This document shows, piece after piece, positions 1 to 8,177 of a stretch of 64,000 nucleotides of DNA. Position 1 is the first letter of the stretch. Each line of letters starts with the position of its first letter. This DNA is from Janibacter indicus (lineage in GTDB: Bacteria; Actinomycetota; Actinomycetes; Actinomycetales; Dermatophilaceae), in the NCBI RefSeq assembly GCF_900176385.1, contig NZ_FWXN01000012.1, forward strand, positions 62,001 to 126,000, given 5' to 3'. The notes beneath the pieces are model-generated. The model ran no database searches, had not been told where the DNA came from, and saw only the letters and a list, made by a program, of their open reading frames with translations. Made by a program: the position numbers and the translations under genes.

Positions 1-1714
1 TCGCGACCGGAGCCGGCTCCACGCCGAGCGCGATCAGCGCAGGCCCGATGATCACCCAGCTGAGGATGAAGGACGCGGTGACCGGGACCGCGAGGCCCAG
101 GATGAGGATCGCGATGGCGGAGAAGAGCGCCGACAGCACGATGAGCGAGGCGTCGTTGAAGGCGATCGCGTCGGCCGCCTGGACGAGGACGTCGGAGAGG
201 ATCTGGCCCAGTCCGGTCTTGGCGATCACCGAGGTGATGACGCCGGCCGCGGCGCAGACCGCGATGACCGGCAGCGCGGAGCGGATGCCCGAGCTCAGCG
301 CGCCGTAGAGGCGCCTGCCGTAGTCCTTGAGCGAGTCCGACAGCTCGAGTCGCTCGAGGTCCACGTCGTGGTCGTCGAAGCCGCTCACGACCCGGCGCCG
401 CGACAGGAGCGACTCGGCCAGGCCGAAGAGCGCAGCCACCGCCGTCGCGTAGACGACCGCCTTGAAGGGCGGGACGTCGATGGCGAGGAAGAAGACGATG
501 ACGCCGAGGCTGATGAAGTGGTAGCCGGACCGGGCGAGGAGGCGAAGGGGGTTGACGATCGCCAGCTCGACGCGGCTGGCCCCGAAGCGGCGGGCGTCGA
601 TCTCGACGGCGAAGAAGATGCCGAGGTAGTACAGCAGCGTCGGGACGATCGCCCAGATGAGCACCTCGACGTAGGAGACGCCCAGGTACTCGGCGATGAT
701 GAAGGCCGCGGCGCCCATCGTCGGCGGCGAGAGGATCGCGCCGATGCCGGCCGCAGCGAGCATGCCACCGGCGGCCTCCTTGGGGTAGCCGGCACGCTTG
801 AGGATCGGCCAGGCGAAGGAACCGAGCGTCACCGCGGTCGCGGTGCCCGACCCGGAGACGGTGCCGAGCAGGAAGCCGGAGAGGGCGGTCGTGCGCCCCG
901 GGGCGGAGGCGGACTTGCGGAAGAGCGAGAAGCTGAACTCGACGAAGAAGCGTCCGGCGCCCATCCGGTCGAGGACCGCGCCGTACATCGTGAAGAGCAC
1001 GATGTACGTCGCCGCGACGTCGAGGGGGACGCCGAAGAATCCGGAGGCCTCGTTGAACAGGGCGTTGATGATCTGCTCGATGTTCAGGCCGAGGTGGCTG
1101 ATCGACCAGCTGACCGGCAGGAACCCGCCGTAGTAGGCGTAGGCGAAGAAGACGAGGCAGACGACGGGCAGCACGAGGCCGGTCGTGCGGCGGGTGGCCT
1201 CGAGGACGAGGACCATGAGGATCATGCCGGCGACGATGTCCATCATCAGCAGCGAGCCCTGACGGTCGAGGAAGCCCTCGTAGCCGCCGAAGCCGAGGTC
1301 GCTCAGCGGGATCGGCAGGATCGGGTAGAGCCCGACGAGCATCGCCAGACCGGCGAGCACCCAGTCGAGGATCCCGGGGTTGTCCGTCGCGGCACGGCGA
1401 CCGACGGTGTCGGTGCCGGGGTCGATGTCGGCGGCCCGCTCCCTTCGCCCGCGCATCCGGTAGGTGAGGAAGACGAGCGGCAGGGTCACCGCGAGGAAGA
1501 TCACGAGGTAGTACTGGCTGCCCTGCTCGACGGGGTCGAAGACCTGCTTGAGCACGAAGAGCGCGACGAGGAAGCACCAGGCCCCCACCAAGAGCTCGAG
1601 GCGCGGCGAGAGGTGGCGCGAGGGCTTCTCCTCGTCGTAGTCGGCGACGATGTCGTCGACGTCGACGGGCTCGGGGGTGAGCTGCTGCTCACGGGCGACG
1701 CTGTCCGTTGGCAT
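1..1714 (-). CDS. TRAP transporter fused permease, TAXI type (3' end beyond window)
   Basis: Membrane subunit of a tripartite ATP-independent (TRAP) uptake system, driven by an ion gradient. The gene is cut by the left edge: 571 codons are readable from the ATG at 1714 and the frame is still open at base 2. After an acidic N-terminus of about 45 residues the protein is almost all hydrophobic helices. It contains GTVSGSGTATAV and SPPTMGAAAFIIAEYLGV, which match the DctM-like half of fused TAXI-TRAP permeases. Its receptor partner is probably the TAXI protein at 5359-6318, now separated by a two-component system and an insertion sequence. The gene diverges from the response regulator. Family is clear; the substrate is not. 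Confidence 0.88.
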   Translation of the reverse strand, partial: MPTDSVAREQQLTPEPVDVDDIVADYDEEKPSRHLSPRLELLVGAWCFLVALFVLKQVFDPVEQGSQYYLVIFLAVTLPLVFLTYRMRGRRERAADIDPGTDTVGRRAATDNPGILDWVLAGLAMLVGLYPILPIPLSDLGFGGYEGFLDRQGSLLMMDIVAGMILMVLVLEATRRTTGLVLPVVCLVFFAYAYYGGFLPVSWSISHLGLNIEQIINALFNEASGFFGVPLDVAATYIVLFTMYGAVLDRMGAGRFFVEFSFSLFRKSASAPGRTTALSGFLLGTVSGSGTATAVTLGSFAWPILKRAGYPKEAAGGMLAAAGIGAILSPPTMGAAAFIIAEYLGVSYVEVLIWAIVPTLLYYLGIFFAVEIDARRFGASRVELAIVNPLRLLARSGYHFISLGVIVFFLAIDVPPFKAVVYATAVAALFGLAESLLSRRRVVSGFDDHDVDLERLELSDSLKDYGRRLYGALSSGIRSALPVIAVCAAAGVITSVIAKTGLGQILSDVLVQAADAIAFNDASLIVLSALFSAIAILILGLAVPVTASFILSWVIIGPALIALGVEPAPVA

Positions 1715-1721
1715 GCCGGGT

Positions 1722-1727
1722 AACGTA
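1722..1727 (-). promoter_or_regulatory. -10 hexamer of the TRAP permease gene (leaderless)
   Basis: On the minus strand TACGTT is followed by a 7-base spacer and then the ATG at 1714, with no Shine-Dalgarno sequence. This fits transcription starting at or next to the start codon. The 101 bases between this ATG and the response regulator ATG hold divergent signals; TTACATACATCTGAC at about 1766-1780 lies on the regulator side and may include its -10. Confidence 0.5.
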
Positions 1728-1815
1728 GGTGCGATTCAGGTCACACACAGCCGAGGCCCGGCGGACTTTACATACATCTGACCTTGGGCCCGGACCGAGC
1801 GCCGATCGAGGAGAC

Positions 1816-2475
1816 ATGCGAGTCCTGCTCGTCGAGGACGACGACCGGGTGGTGGCGGCACTCACCCCCGCCCTGCGCCGCGCGCACCTCACCGTGATCC
1901 GCGCGGGCACCGCGGCCGAGGCGGTCGAGGCCGCTCCCGGGGCCGACCTGGTCCTGCTCGACATGGGGCTGCCCGACCAGGACGGCCTGACCGTCTGCCG
2001 GCGCATCCGCGAGCGCGACGGGGTGCCGATCATCGCCGTCACCGCGCGCCGCGACGAGGCCTCCGTCGTCTCGGCACTGCGCGCCGGTGTCGACGACTAC
2101 GTCACCAAGCCCTACCGGCTGGCCGAGCTCATGGCCCGCATCGACGCGGTGATGCGCCGCTCCGGTCACGGGGTGCCCGAGTCGATCGACCACGTCGCCG
2201 ACGTGCGGCTCGACCTCGGCGCGCGCCGGGTGTGGGCGGGCGAGACCGAGGTGGCCCTGACGCGCAAGGAGTTCGACCTGTTGTCGACGCTCGTCGACGC
2301 CGACGGTGACGCGGTGAGCCGGGAGTCGCTCATGGAGTCGATCTGGGACACCTCCTGGGTCGGCGCCTCACGCACCCTCGACGTGCACGTGTCGGCGCTG
2401 CGCACCAAGCTCGGGCGGCCGCAGCTCATCGAGACCGTGCGGGGCATCGGCTACCGGATCAACCCCGGGGGATAG
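1816..2475 (+). CDS. Response regulator, OmpR/PhoB family
   Basis: DNA-binding regulator of a two-component system, 219 residues. The receiver domain is complete: acidic pocket EDDD at 7-10, phospho-acceptor Asp49 in LLDMGLP, Thr76, and Lys98 in YVTKPY. A winged-helix effector domain follows from about residue 125 and ends with ETVRGIGYRI, typical of the OmpR class. The ATG at 1816 is chosen because GAGGAG precedes it at a good distance; an upstream in-frame extension lacks such a site. The kinase gene follows after two bases. Its position diverging from the TRAP permease suggests that it controls that transporter, which is inference. Confidence 0.9.
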   Translation: MRVLLVEDDDRVVAALTPALRRAHLTVIRAGTAAEAVEAAPGADLVLLDMGLPDQDGLTVCRRIRERDGVPIIAVTARRDEASVVSALRAGVDDYVTKPYRLAELMARIDAVMRRSGHGVPESIDHVADVRLDLGARRVWAGETEVALTRKEFDLLSTLVDADGDAVSRESLMESIWDTSWVGASRTLDVHVSALRTKLGRPQLIETVRGIGYRINPGG

Positions 2476-2477
2476 CC

Positions 2478-3863
2478 GTGCGTCGTCGGATACTCGTCAT
2501 CGCGCTGCCGCTGCTGACGATGCTGCTGCTCGCGCTCATGGTGCCGCTGCTCGCCGCCTACGCGGCCGACCGCACGCAGGACCAGTTCGTGGGCCGTCTC
2601 GGGGACGTCGCGCGCTTCGCCGTGCTCGCCGAGGACGCGATCGAGACCGACGAGACGGCGACGCTGTCGAGCGAGCTGCGCCGCTACACCGAGGTCTACG
2701 GCGGGTCGGTGATCGTCGTCGACGCCAACCGCGAGCCGGTGCTCGTCGCGGGCGAGCGGGTCGACGGGGCTGCGGCCGAGGCGGCCGTGACCCGCGCCCT
2801 GACCGGAGCCACGACCGAGGCGCCCGACACGGCGTGGCCGTGGCGCCGCCACGACATGCTCGTCGGCTCGCCCGTCGGCCGGGACGCCCAGGTCCTCGGC
2901 GCGGTGGTCGTCGTCGCCCCGACCGACTCGGCCCGCGCCGACGTCGCCCTCCGGCTGGGGCTCATGGCGGCCGTGGCCCTCGCCACGCTCCTGCTCACGG
3001 CCTACGGCGTCATCCGGCCGCTCGTCGGCTGGGTGCTGCGCCCGGTGCACGCCCTCGACCGCACCGCGACCCGGCTGAGCTCGGGCGACATGACCGCCCG
3101 GGCCAGCGAGACCGGGCCGAGCGAGCTGCGTGACCTGGCCCGCTCCTTCAACGACATGGCCGACAGCGTCGAGGCCTCCCAGGCCCAGCAGCGCGAGCTC
3201 GTCGCCGACGCCGCGCACCAGCTCGGCAACCCCCTCACCGCGCTGCGCCTACGGGTCGAGAACCTCGCCTCCGACGGCGTCGACCACGACGACCTCGAGC
3301 CCGTGCTCGACGAGACCGACCGGCTGAGCGCCACCGTCGAGTCACTGCTCCACCTCAGCCAGGTCGGCGCGGTCCAGGCGCATCCCGAGCCGGTCGACGT
3401 CGCCGCCCTCGTGCGCCACCGCTGCCAGATGTGGGCCCCGGTCTTCGCCGACCTCGAGGTGAGCTCGCCCCCTTCGGTCATGGCCCTGGCGAGCGCCGAG
3501 GTCATCGACACGGCGATGGACGCGCTCCTGGACAATGCCGCCAAGTTCGCGCCCAGCTCCCCCGTCTCCGTCACCGTGGAGCGGGCACCCCATGACACCA
3601 CCGGCGAAGGGGGCCCCGGCACCGTCCGCGTCCGCGTCGCCGACCGCGGTCCCGGCCTGCACCCCGACGACGTGGCCAAGGTCGGCGCGCGGTTCTTCCG
3701 CGGCCGCGCCCACCAGAACGTGCCGGGCACCGGTCTCGGCCTGGCCATCGTCCGCGCGCGTCTGGCCGACTGCGGTGGCGAGCTCGAGGTGGGCCCGGCC
3801 TCGTCACCCGGCGCGGACCCGACCGGCGGGCTCGCCGTGACGCTCGTCCTCCCGGCGGCGTAG
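2478..3863 (+). CDS. Sensor histidine kinase
   Basis: Membrane sensor kinase, 461 residues, partner of the response regulator just upstream. Two membrane helices (about 7-28 and 158-178) flank an extracytoplasmic sensor domain of about 130 residues. A HAMP linker (about 180-232) leads to the H-box DAAHQLGNPLTALRLR with His247. The ATPase domain has the N-box DNAAKF (Asn353) and glycine boxes ADRGPGLHPDD and PGTGLGLAIV. The H-box has Gly-Asn where related actinobacterial kinases usually read Arg-Thr (HQLRTPL). The start is GTG, two bases after the regulator stop. The signal may be the TRAP substrate, but nothing in the sequence proves it. Confidence 0.9.
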   Translation: MRRRILVIALPLLTMLLLALMVPLLAAYAADRTQDQFVGRLGDVARFAVLAEDAIETDETATLSSELRRYTEVYGGSVIVVDANREPVLVAGERVDGAAAEAAVTRALTGATTEAPDTAWPWRRHDMLVGSPVGRDAQVLGAVVVVAPTDSARADVALRLGLMAAVALATLLLTAYGVIRPLVGWVLRPVHALDRTATRLSSGDMTARASETGPSELRDLARSFNDMADSVEASQAQQRELVADAAHQLGNPLTALRLRVENLASDGVDHDDLEPVLDETDRLSATVESLLHLSQVGAVQAHPEPVDVAALVRHRCQMWAPVFADLEVSSPPSVMALASAEVIDTAMDALLDNAAKFAPSSPVSVTVERAPHDTTGEGGPGTVRVRVADRGPGLHPDDVAKVGARFFRGRAHQNVPGTGLGLAIVRARLADCGGELEVGPASSPGADPTGGLAVTLVLPAA

Positions 3864-3956
3864 GCCGGGCAGGGCCCGCCGAGAGCACGACCAGGGCCCT
3901 CGCCGACCTAGGGCGTGTCTCCCAAATCCGCAGTCTGCGTCGGCAAGGGTGATCGC

Positions 3957-4854
3957 ATGTCGCGGTTGCAGACGCTCTCGGACGCCGAGTGGGACTTGAT
4001 CGAGGACTTCATGCCGTCTTCGGACGGGCGGCGGGGTCGTCGGTTCTCGGATCACCGGTTGGTGGTCGAGGGGATCATCTACCGCTACCGGACCGGCGTT
4101 GCGTGGCGGGACCTGCCTGCGGAGTTCGGTCCGTGGCAGACGGTGTGGAAGCGGCACCGCCGCTTCGCAGGCGACGGGACCTGGGACAAGGTCCTGACGG
4201 CCTTGTTGACCAGGGCAGACACCATGGGCGTGATCGATTGGGATGTTGCGGTCGATTCGACCATCGCGCGTGCCCACCAGCACGCGACGAACACCAGGCG
4301 CCTCGCGGGGGGCTCCATCGAATTACATGATGCAGATGCCCGAGCCGGTCGATCATGCGATCGGGCGATCGCGTGGCGGTCTGTCGACGAAGGTCCATCA
4401 GCTGTGCGACGGCAAGGGACGTCCCATGGTCATCGCCGTCGGGCCGGGCCAAGGCAGCGACTCGAAGATGCTCCCGCACCTGCTCGCTGCGGTTCGGGTC
4501 CCGCGCGACGGGGTGGGGCGGCCTCGCACCACCCCTGACGCGGTGTTGGCAGACAAGGCGTACTCCTCGCGGGCTCACCGCACCCTGCTGCGCAGTCGAG
4601 GGATCACGGCTGTGATCGCTGAACCTCGGGACCAGCAGTCGAACCGGAAACGCCGTGGTTCGCGTGGTGGACGCCCGCCGCTGACCGATCCGGGCAGGTA
4701 CGTCAAGCGGCACGTCATCGAGAACAGCTTCGAGCGGTTCAAGCAGTGGCGCGGCCTGGCGACCAGATACGACAAGCTCGCCTCGACCTACCGCGCCGCT
4801 GTCCTGCTGCGGGCGATCCTTCTATGGCTCCCCGCCCTCACCGAGCGGCCGTGA
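3957..4854 (+). CDS. IS5-family transposase in two overlapping frames
   Basis: DDE transposase split between two frames. The first frame runs from the ATG at 3957 to a stop at 4538 and gives the N-terminal domain (LSDAEWDLIEDFMPS) and the first catalytic Asp in DVAVDSTIARAHQHA. The second frame, shifted by +1, is open from 4243 to 4854 and gives RSRGGLSTKVH, the second Asp in VLADKAYSS, and the Glu region RHVIENSFERFKQW. The switch must fall near a run of six G at 4307-4312. Programmed frameshifting is known in this IS group, so the element may still be active; a one-base indel in the G run would look the same. Confidence 0.85.
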
Positions 4855-4871
4855 CCACGGGCGTGGGTTCA

Positions 4872-4889
4872 CGCTCATGCCGATGAGCG
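4872..4889. terminator. Hairpin between transposase and VOC gene
   Basis: CGCTCAT, a 4-base loop, then ATGAGCG: a perfect 7-bp stem in the short gap between the convergent transposase and passenger genes. It has no U-tract. A bidirectional terminator is likely. Confidence 0.5.
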
Positions 4890-4894
4890 CGCAC

Positions 4895-5227
4895 CTAGCC
4901 CGGAACAGTTGTCGCGACACGCACGCGGTTGCCATCGGGGTCACTAATTTCGCAGTCCCGCGCCCATGGCATGTCCTCGACGGCTGCGCCGAACTCGGCT
5001 GCAACTGCGTCGACATCGCTGACCCACAGATAGATCAGGCCTGGCCCCGACGCATCACCTTGGTGCTCCGAGAGGTAGATCTGGCACCCGTCCCGCTCGA
5101 TCCCGACGAATCGGGGGAAGTCAGTCTCAAACTGGTGCCGGAAGCTCTCGACGAACCCCAGGCGCCGCCACCACGACAAAGCGTTGTCCGCGTCAGCTAC
5201 AGGCAATATCGGTACGACGGTGGTCAT
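4895..5227 (-). CDS. VOC-family protein, bleomycin-resistance-like, IS passenger
   Basis: Small vicinal-oxygen-chelate protein of 110 residues carried inside the IS. It starts MTTVVPILPVADADNALSWW, with one beta-alpha-beta-beta-beta module at each half. The stretch YLSEHQGDASGP and the ending CEISDPDGNRVRV resemble Ble-type drug-binding proteins, which sequester bleomycin-like glycopeptides as dimers without catalysis. The ATG at 5227 is chosen because homologues begin just before the first beta strand; the ribosome site is weak and an upstream ATG at 5263 would add 12 residues. Base composition is less G+C-rich than the neighbours, consistent with transfer. Drug binding is inferred; other VOC roles are possible. 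Confidence 0.75.
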   Translation of the reverse strand: MTTVVPILPVADADNALSWWRRLGFVESFRHQFETDFPRFVGIERDGCQIYLSEHQGDASGPGLIYLWVSDVDAVAAEFGAAVEDMPWARDCEISDPDGNRVRVATTVPG

Positions 5228-5358
5228 GAGAGCAACGCTATCGAGCGACCCGTCTCCTGGCACTCATTTCGCCGCCCTGACGGCAAGGCGCGCAAGACCG
5301 CTCATGCCGCGAAGCGCGCGTCGTGAGCGAGACGTCGCATGGAATTGGGAGACACGCC

Positions 5359-6318
5359 CTAGTCGCGCTGCTCGCGGTAGTAGCGCAGCGCGCCGGGGTG
5401 CAGGGGCAGCGGCGAGGTGTAGATCGCCGTGCCGATGTTGGGTTGGCGCACTCCTCCGGCGAGCTCGTCGACGCGCGGCTGCTCCTCGAAGAGCACCCGG
5501 GTCAGGGCCTGGACGAGGTCGAGCTGAAGCGCACGGCGCACGAGCAGGTAGTTCTGCACGCTCACGGTGTCGACGGCGCGCTCCTGGCCGTAGGTCGACG
5601 CCGGGATCGACGATCGGGAGAACTCGCTGCCGTGGTCGCGCACGAGCCGTGGCACGAGGTGCCCGAGCGGCACGAGCCGGACCTCCATGCCCTGCGACAG
5701 GTGCAGCACCGCCGTGTTGGGCAGACCGCTGACGAAGAAGAAGGCGTCGAGGTCACCTGAGGCGAGCCCGTCCGCGGAGCGCTGCAGCGTCTCGGCCACC
5801 GACTCGACGTCGTCCGCGCCCAGCCCGGCCGCGCGCATGCACCGCCAGGCGATGCCCCGCGTGCCGGACCCGCTCGCGCCGAGGCTCACCCGCAGCCCGC
5901 GCAGGTCGGTCACCGCCCGCACCTGCGAGTCGGCCCGCGCGACGAGGTGGACGAAGCTGTCGTAGGCCCGCGCCAGGGCCCACAGGTCGACCGGTTCGCC
6001 CCAGGTGCCCCGCCCCCTTCGGGCGTCCGCCGCCGTGTCGGCGAGGCTGAAGCCGATGTCGCTCACCCCCTCCGACACCTCACGCACGTTGTCGACCGAG
6101 GCATTGGTCCCCCGAGTGCGCACCGTGATGCCGTCGAGCCGCTCCTGCCACACCTTCGCGAGGGCCTCGCCGTAGCGGTGGAAGACGCCGCCCGGGTTGC
6201 CGGTGGCGAGCGTCAGCTCGGTCGGCTCGAGGTCGTCGCCCGACCCTCGCCCGCACGCGCCGAGCAGCGGCACGCTCGCCGCCGCCAGGAGCGCGCGTCG
6301 CGTGGGCTGGATCGGCAT
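5359..6318 (-). CDS. TAXI-family TRAP transporter solute receptor, lipoprotein
   Basis: Extracytoplasmic substrate-binding subunit of a TRAP transporter, 319 residues. It begins MPIQPTRRALLAAASVPLLG and then AC, a twin-arginine-like signal with a lipobox Cys22. The mature part opens LTLATGNPGGVFHRYGEALA, the usual TAXI start (ATG..GG.Y...G..LA), with a later ASGSGTRG substrate loop. The partner permease is probably at 1-1714. The TAG stop overlaps the target duplication of the IS, yet the C-terminus (YREQRD) is intact. Upstream GATGCT lies 7 bases from the ATG, so the mRNA may be leaderless. The substrate is unknown; dicarboxylates or glutamate are common for the family. Confidence 0.88.
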   Translation of the reverse strand: MPIQPTRRALLAAASVPLLGACGRGSGDDLEPTELTLATGNPGGVFHRYGEALAKVWQERLDGITVRTRGTNASVDNVREVSEGVSDIGFSLADTAADARRGRGTWGEPVDLWALARAYDSFVHLVARADSQVRAVTDLRGLRVSLGASGSGTRGIAWRCMRAAGLGADDVESVAETLQRSADGLASGDLDAFFFVSGLPNTAVLHLSQGMEVRLVPLGHLVPRLVRDHGSEFSRSSIPASTYGQERAVDTVSVQNYLLVRRALQLDLVQALTRVLFEEQPRVDELAGGVRQPNIGTAIYTSPLPLHPGALRYYREQRD

Positions 6319-6361
6319 GCGCGTCAGCATCCCATGCCCGTCGGTGCTGCAGGATGGACGC

Positions 6362-7297
6362 ATGCGTCCGATGCTCGCCACCCTCGCCGAGGCCGTCCCG
6401 CCCGGCCCCGACTGGGTGCACGAGGTCAAGTGGGACGGCATGCGCGTGCTCGCCGACGTCCGCGGTGGGGGCCTGACGCTCACGAGCCGGTCGGGCCGCG
6501 ACGTCACCGTCTCCTTCCCCGAGCTCGTCCCGCTCGCCGACCTCTACGACGACATGCTCCTCGACGGCGAGGTGGTCTCCCTCGTCGACGGACGGCCGAG
6601 CTTCGGCGCCCTCGCCGAGCGGATGCACGTCGGCGACGCCCGCCGCGCTGCCCGGGCCGCGGTCGCCCACCCGGTGACCTTCGTCGTCTTCGACGTCGTG
6701 CGACTGCTCGGCCAGGACCTCACCGGCCAGCGGTGGTCGGCCCGCCGAGCCCTCCTCGAGCAGCTCGAGCTCGACGGCCCGCGCGTGCAGGTCCCCCCCG
6801 TCCACGACGACGGCGAGGGGCTGCTCGCGGCCACCGCCGAGCAGGGGCTCGAGGGCATCGTGTCCAAGCGCCGCAGCTCGACCTATGCTCCCGGCCGCCG
6901 CTCCCCCGACTGGCTCAAGCTCCCCCACCGCGACGGCATCTCGGTCGTCGTCGGTGGGTGGCGTCCCGAGGTCGGCGGCTCACGTCTCGGCGCCGTGCTC
7001 GTCGGCCTGCCGGGCCCCGCGGGGTGGGAGTTCGTCGGGCGGGTCGGCTCCGGGCTCGCCGGCCGGGCCGGCGCCGGCCTGCTGGCACGGCTGCGGCCGC
7101 TCGAGGTGACGGGATCCCCCTTCGTCGGGGAGGTGCCGCGCGAGGACGCGACCGGCACGACCTGGGTGGAGCCACAGGTCGTCATCGACGTCGCGAGCCT
7201 GGGCCGCAGCTCCGGGGGCCGGCTGCGGCAGCCCTCCTTCCAGCGGGTGCGCACCGACCTGACCGCCACCGACCTGCAGGAGACGAGCGATGGCTGA
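6362..7297 (+). CDS. ATP-dependent DNA ligase, LigD ligase-domain type
   Basis: Ligase of 311 residues that seals nicks using ATP, of the type that serves non-homologous end joining in actinobacteria. The adenylation Lys23 lies in EVKWDGMR (motif I). EGIVSKRRSSTYAPG and WLKL near residue 180 are motifs IV and V, and an OB-fold C-domain follows (VVGGWRP...GLVG-type start). There is no nuclease or polymerase domain fused to it. It overlaps the polymerase gene by 8 bases, so the two are co-translated. CAGGAT is spaced 6 bases before the ATG with no Shine-Dalgarno site. A Ku gene is not in this window. Confidence 0.88.
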   Translation: MRPMLATLAEAVPPGPDWVHEVKWDGMRVLADVRGGGLTLTSRSGRDVTVSFPELVPLADLYDDMLLDGEVVSLVDGRPSFGALAERMHVGDARRAARAAVAHPVTFVVFDVVRLLGQDLTGQRWSARRALLEQLELDGPRVQVPPVHDDGEGLLAATAEQGLEGIVSKRRSSTYAPGRRSPDWLKLPHRDGISVVVGGWRPEVGGSRLGAVLVGLPGPAGWEFVGRVGSGLAGRAGAGLLARLRPLEVTGSPFVGEVPREDATGTTWVEPQVVIDVASLGRSSGGRLRQPSFQRVRTDLTATDLQETSDG

Positions 7298-8177
7298 GCC
7301 CCAGGGCACGGTGACCCGCGTCGAGGTCGGCGGTCGCACCCTGCGGCTGACCTCCCTCGACAAGGTCATGTACCCCGCGACCGAGACGACGAAGGGCGAG
7401 ATCCTCAGCTACTACGCCCGAGCCGGTGAGACGGTGCTCGCGCACCTCGCCGGCCGCCCGGTGACCCGCGTGCGGTGGCCGCACGGGACGGGTGGGGAGA
7501 GCTTCTTCGAGAAGAACCTGCCCTCCGGCGCACCCAGCTGGCTGCCGCGGGTGCAGGTCCACGACGTCACCTACCCGCTCGTCGACGACCTCGCCCAGCT
7601 GACCTACCTCGTCAACCTCAACAGCATCGAGCTGCACGTGCCGCAGTGGCGCGTCGACGACGAGGGCACTCCGCGCAACCCCGATCGACTCGTCATCGAC
7701 CTCGACCCCGGCAAGCCCGCCGGACTGCACGAGTGCGCCCGGGTTGCCCTGCTGCTGCGCGAGCGGCTCGGCGGGCTCGGGCTCGACCTGCACCCCGTGA
7801 CGTCGGGGAGCAAGGGCATGCAGCTCTATGCCCGGCTCGGCGGTGACCTCACGAGCGACCAGGTGCGCGACCTGACCCAGCAGCTCGCCCAGGAGATGAC
7901 CCGCAAGCACCCCGACCTCGTGCTGTGGAAGATGACCAAGACGCTGCGGCCGGGCAAGGTCTTCCTCGACTGGAGCCAGAATGTCGCGGCCAAGACGACG
8001 GTCTGCCCCTACTCGATGCGCGGGCGCGACGACCCGTGGGTCGCGGCGCCCCGCACCTGGGACGAGGTCGAGGCCGGCGCCGAGGACCCCGACGAGCTCG
8101 AGCAGCTCGACATCGAGCAGGTGCTCGACCGCCTCGACGAGCACGGTGACCTGCTCGCCCCGCTGCTCGAGCCCTAG
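7290..8177 (+). CDS. LigD-type primase-polymerase domain protein
   Basis: Stand-alone polymerase of the archaeo-eukaryotic primase family, 295 residues, as found in the polymerase part of LigD. It fills gaps and adds ribonucleotides at DNA ends during end joining. The metal-binding pair is Asp137 and Asp139 in RLVIDLDPG; the nucleotide-binding stretch SGSKGMQLYARL follows. The N-terminal GESFFEKNLPSG segment matches the phosphate-binding part of LigD polymerases. Translation starts inside the ligase gene (8-base overlap), and its end overlaps the convergent gntR gene by 4 bases. Together the two genes rebuild a LigD without the phosphoesterase domain. Confidence 0.88.
   Translation: MAEPQGTVTRVEVGGRTLRLTSLDKVMYPATETTKGEILSYYARAGETVLAHLAGRPVTRVRWPHGTGGESFFEKNLPSGAPSWLPRVQVHDVTYPLVDDLAQLTYLVNLNSIELHVPQWRVDDEGTPRNPDRLVIDLDPGKPAGLHECARVALLLRERLGGLGLDLHPVTSGSKGMQLYARLGGDLTSDQVRDLTQQLAQEMTRKHPDLVLWKMTKTLRPGKVFLDWSQNVAAKTTVCPYSMRGRDDPWVAAPRTWDEVEAGAEDPDELEQLDIEQVLDRLDEHGDLLAPLLEP

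Larger units (their letters stand above)
3911..5359 (+). mobile_element. IS5-family (IS427-like) insertion sequence with a passenger gene
   Basis: The ends are inverted repeats: GGGCGTGTCTCCCAA at 3911-3925 and the same 15 bases reading inward from 5359. Both sides are flanked by TA (3909-3910 and 5360-5361), the 2-bp target duplication expected of the IS427 group. The element is 1449 bp. About 900 bp hold the transposase; the remaining 505 bp before the right end hold a convergent VOC-family gene, so this is a transporter-type IS. The right-hand TA lies inside the TAG stop of the TAXI receptor gene and restores that stop. Confidence 0.88.

Noticed and set aside
368-1723. Long plus-strand open frame (451 codons)
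   Set aside because: Highly charged, repetitive composition with no domain; it is the antisense of the TRAP permease gene, which has clear helices and motifs.
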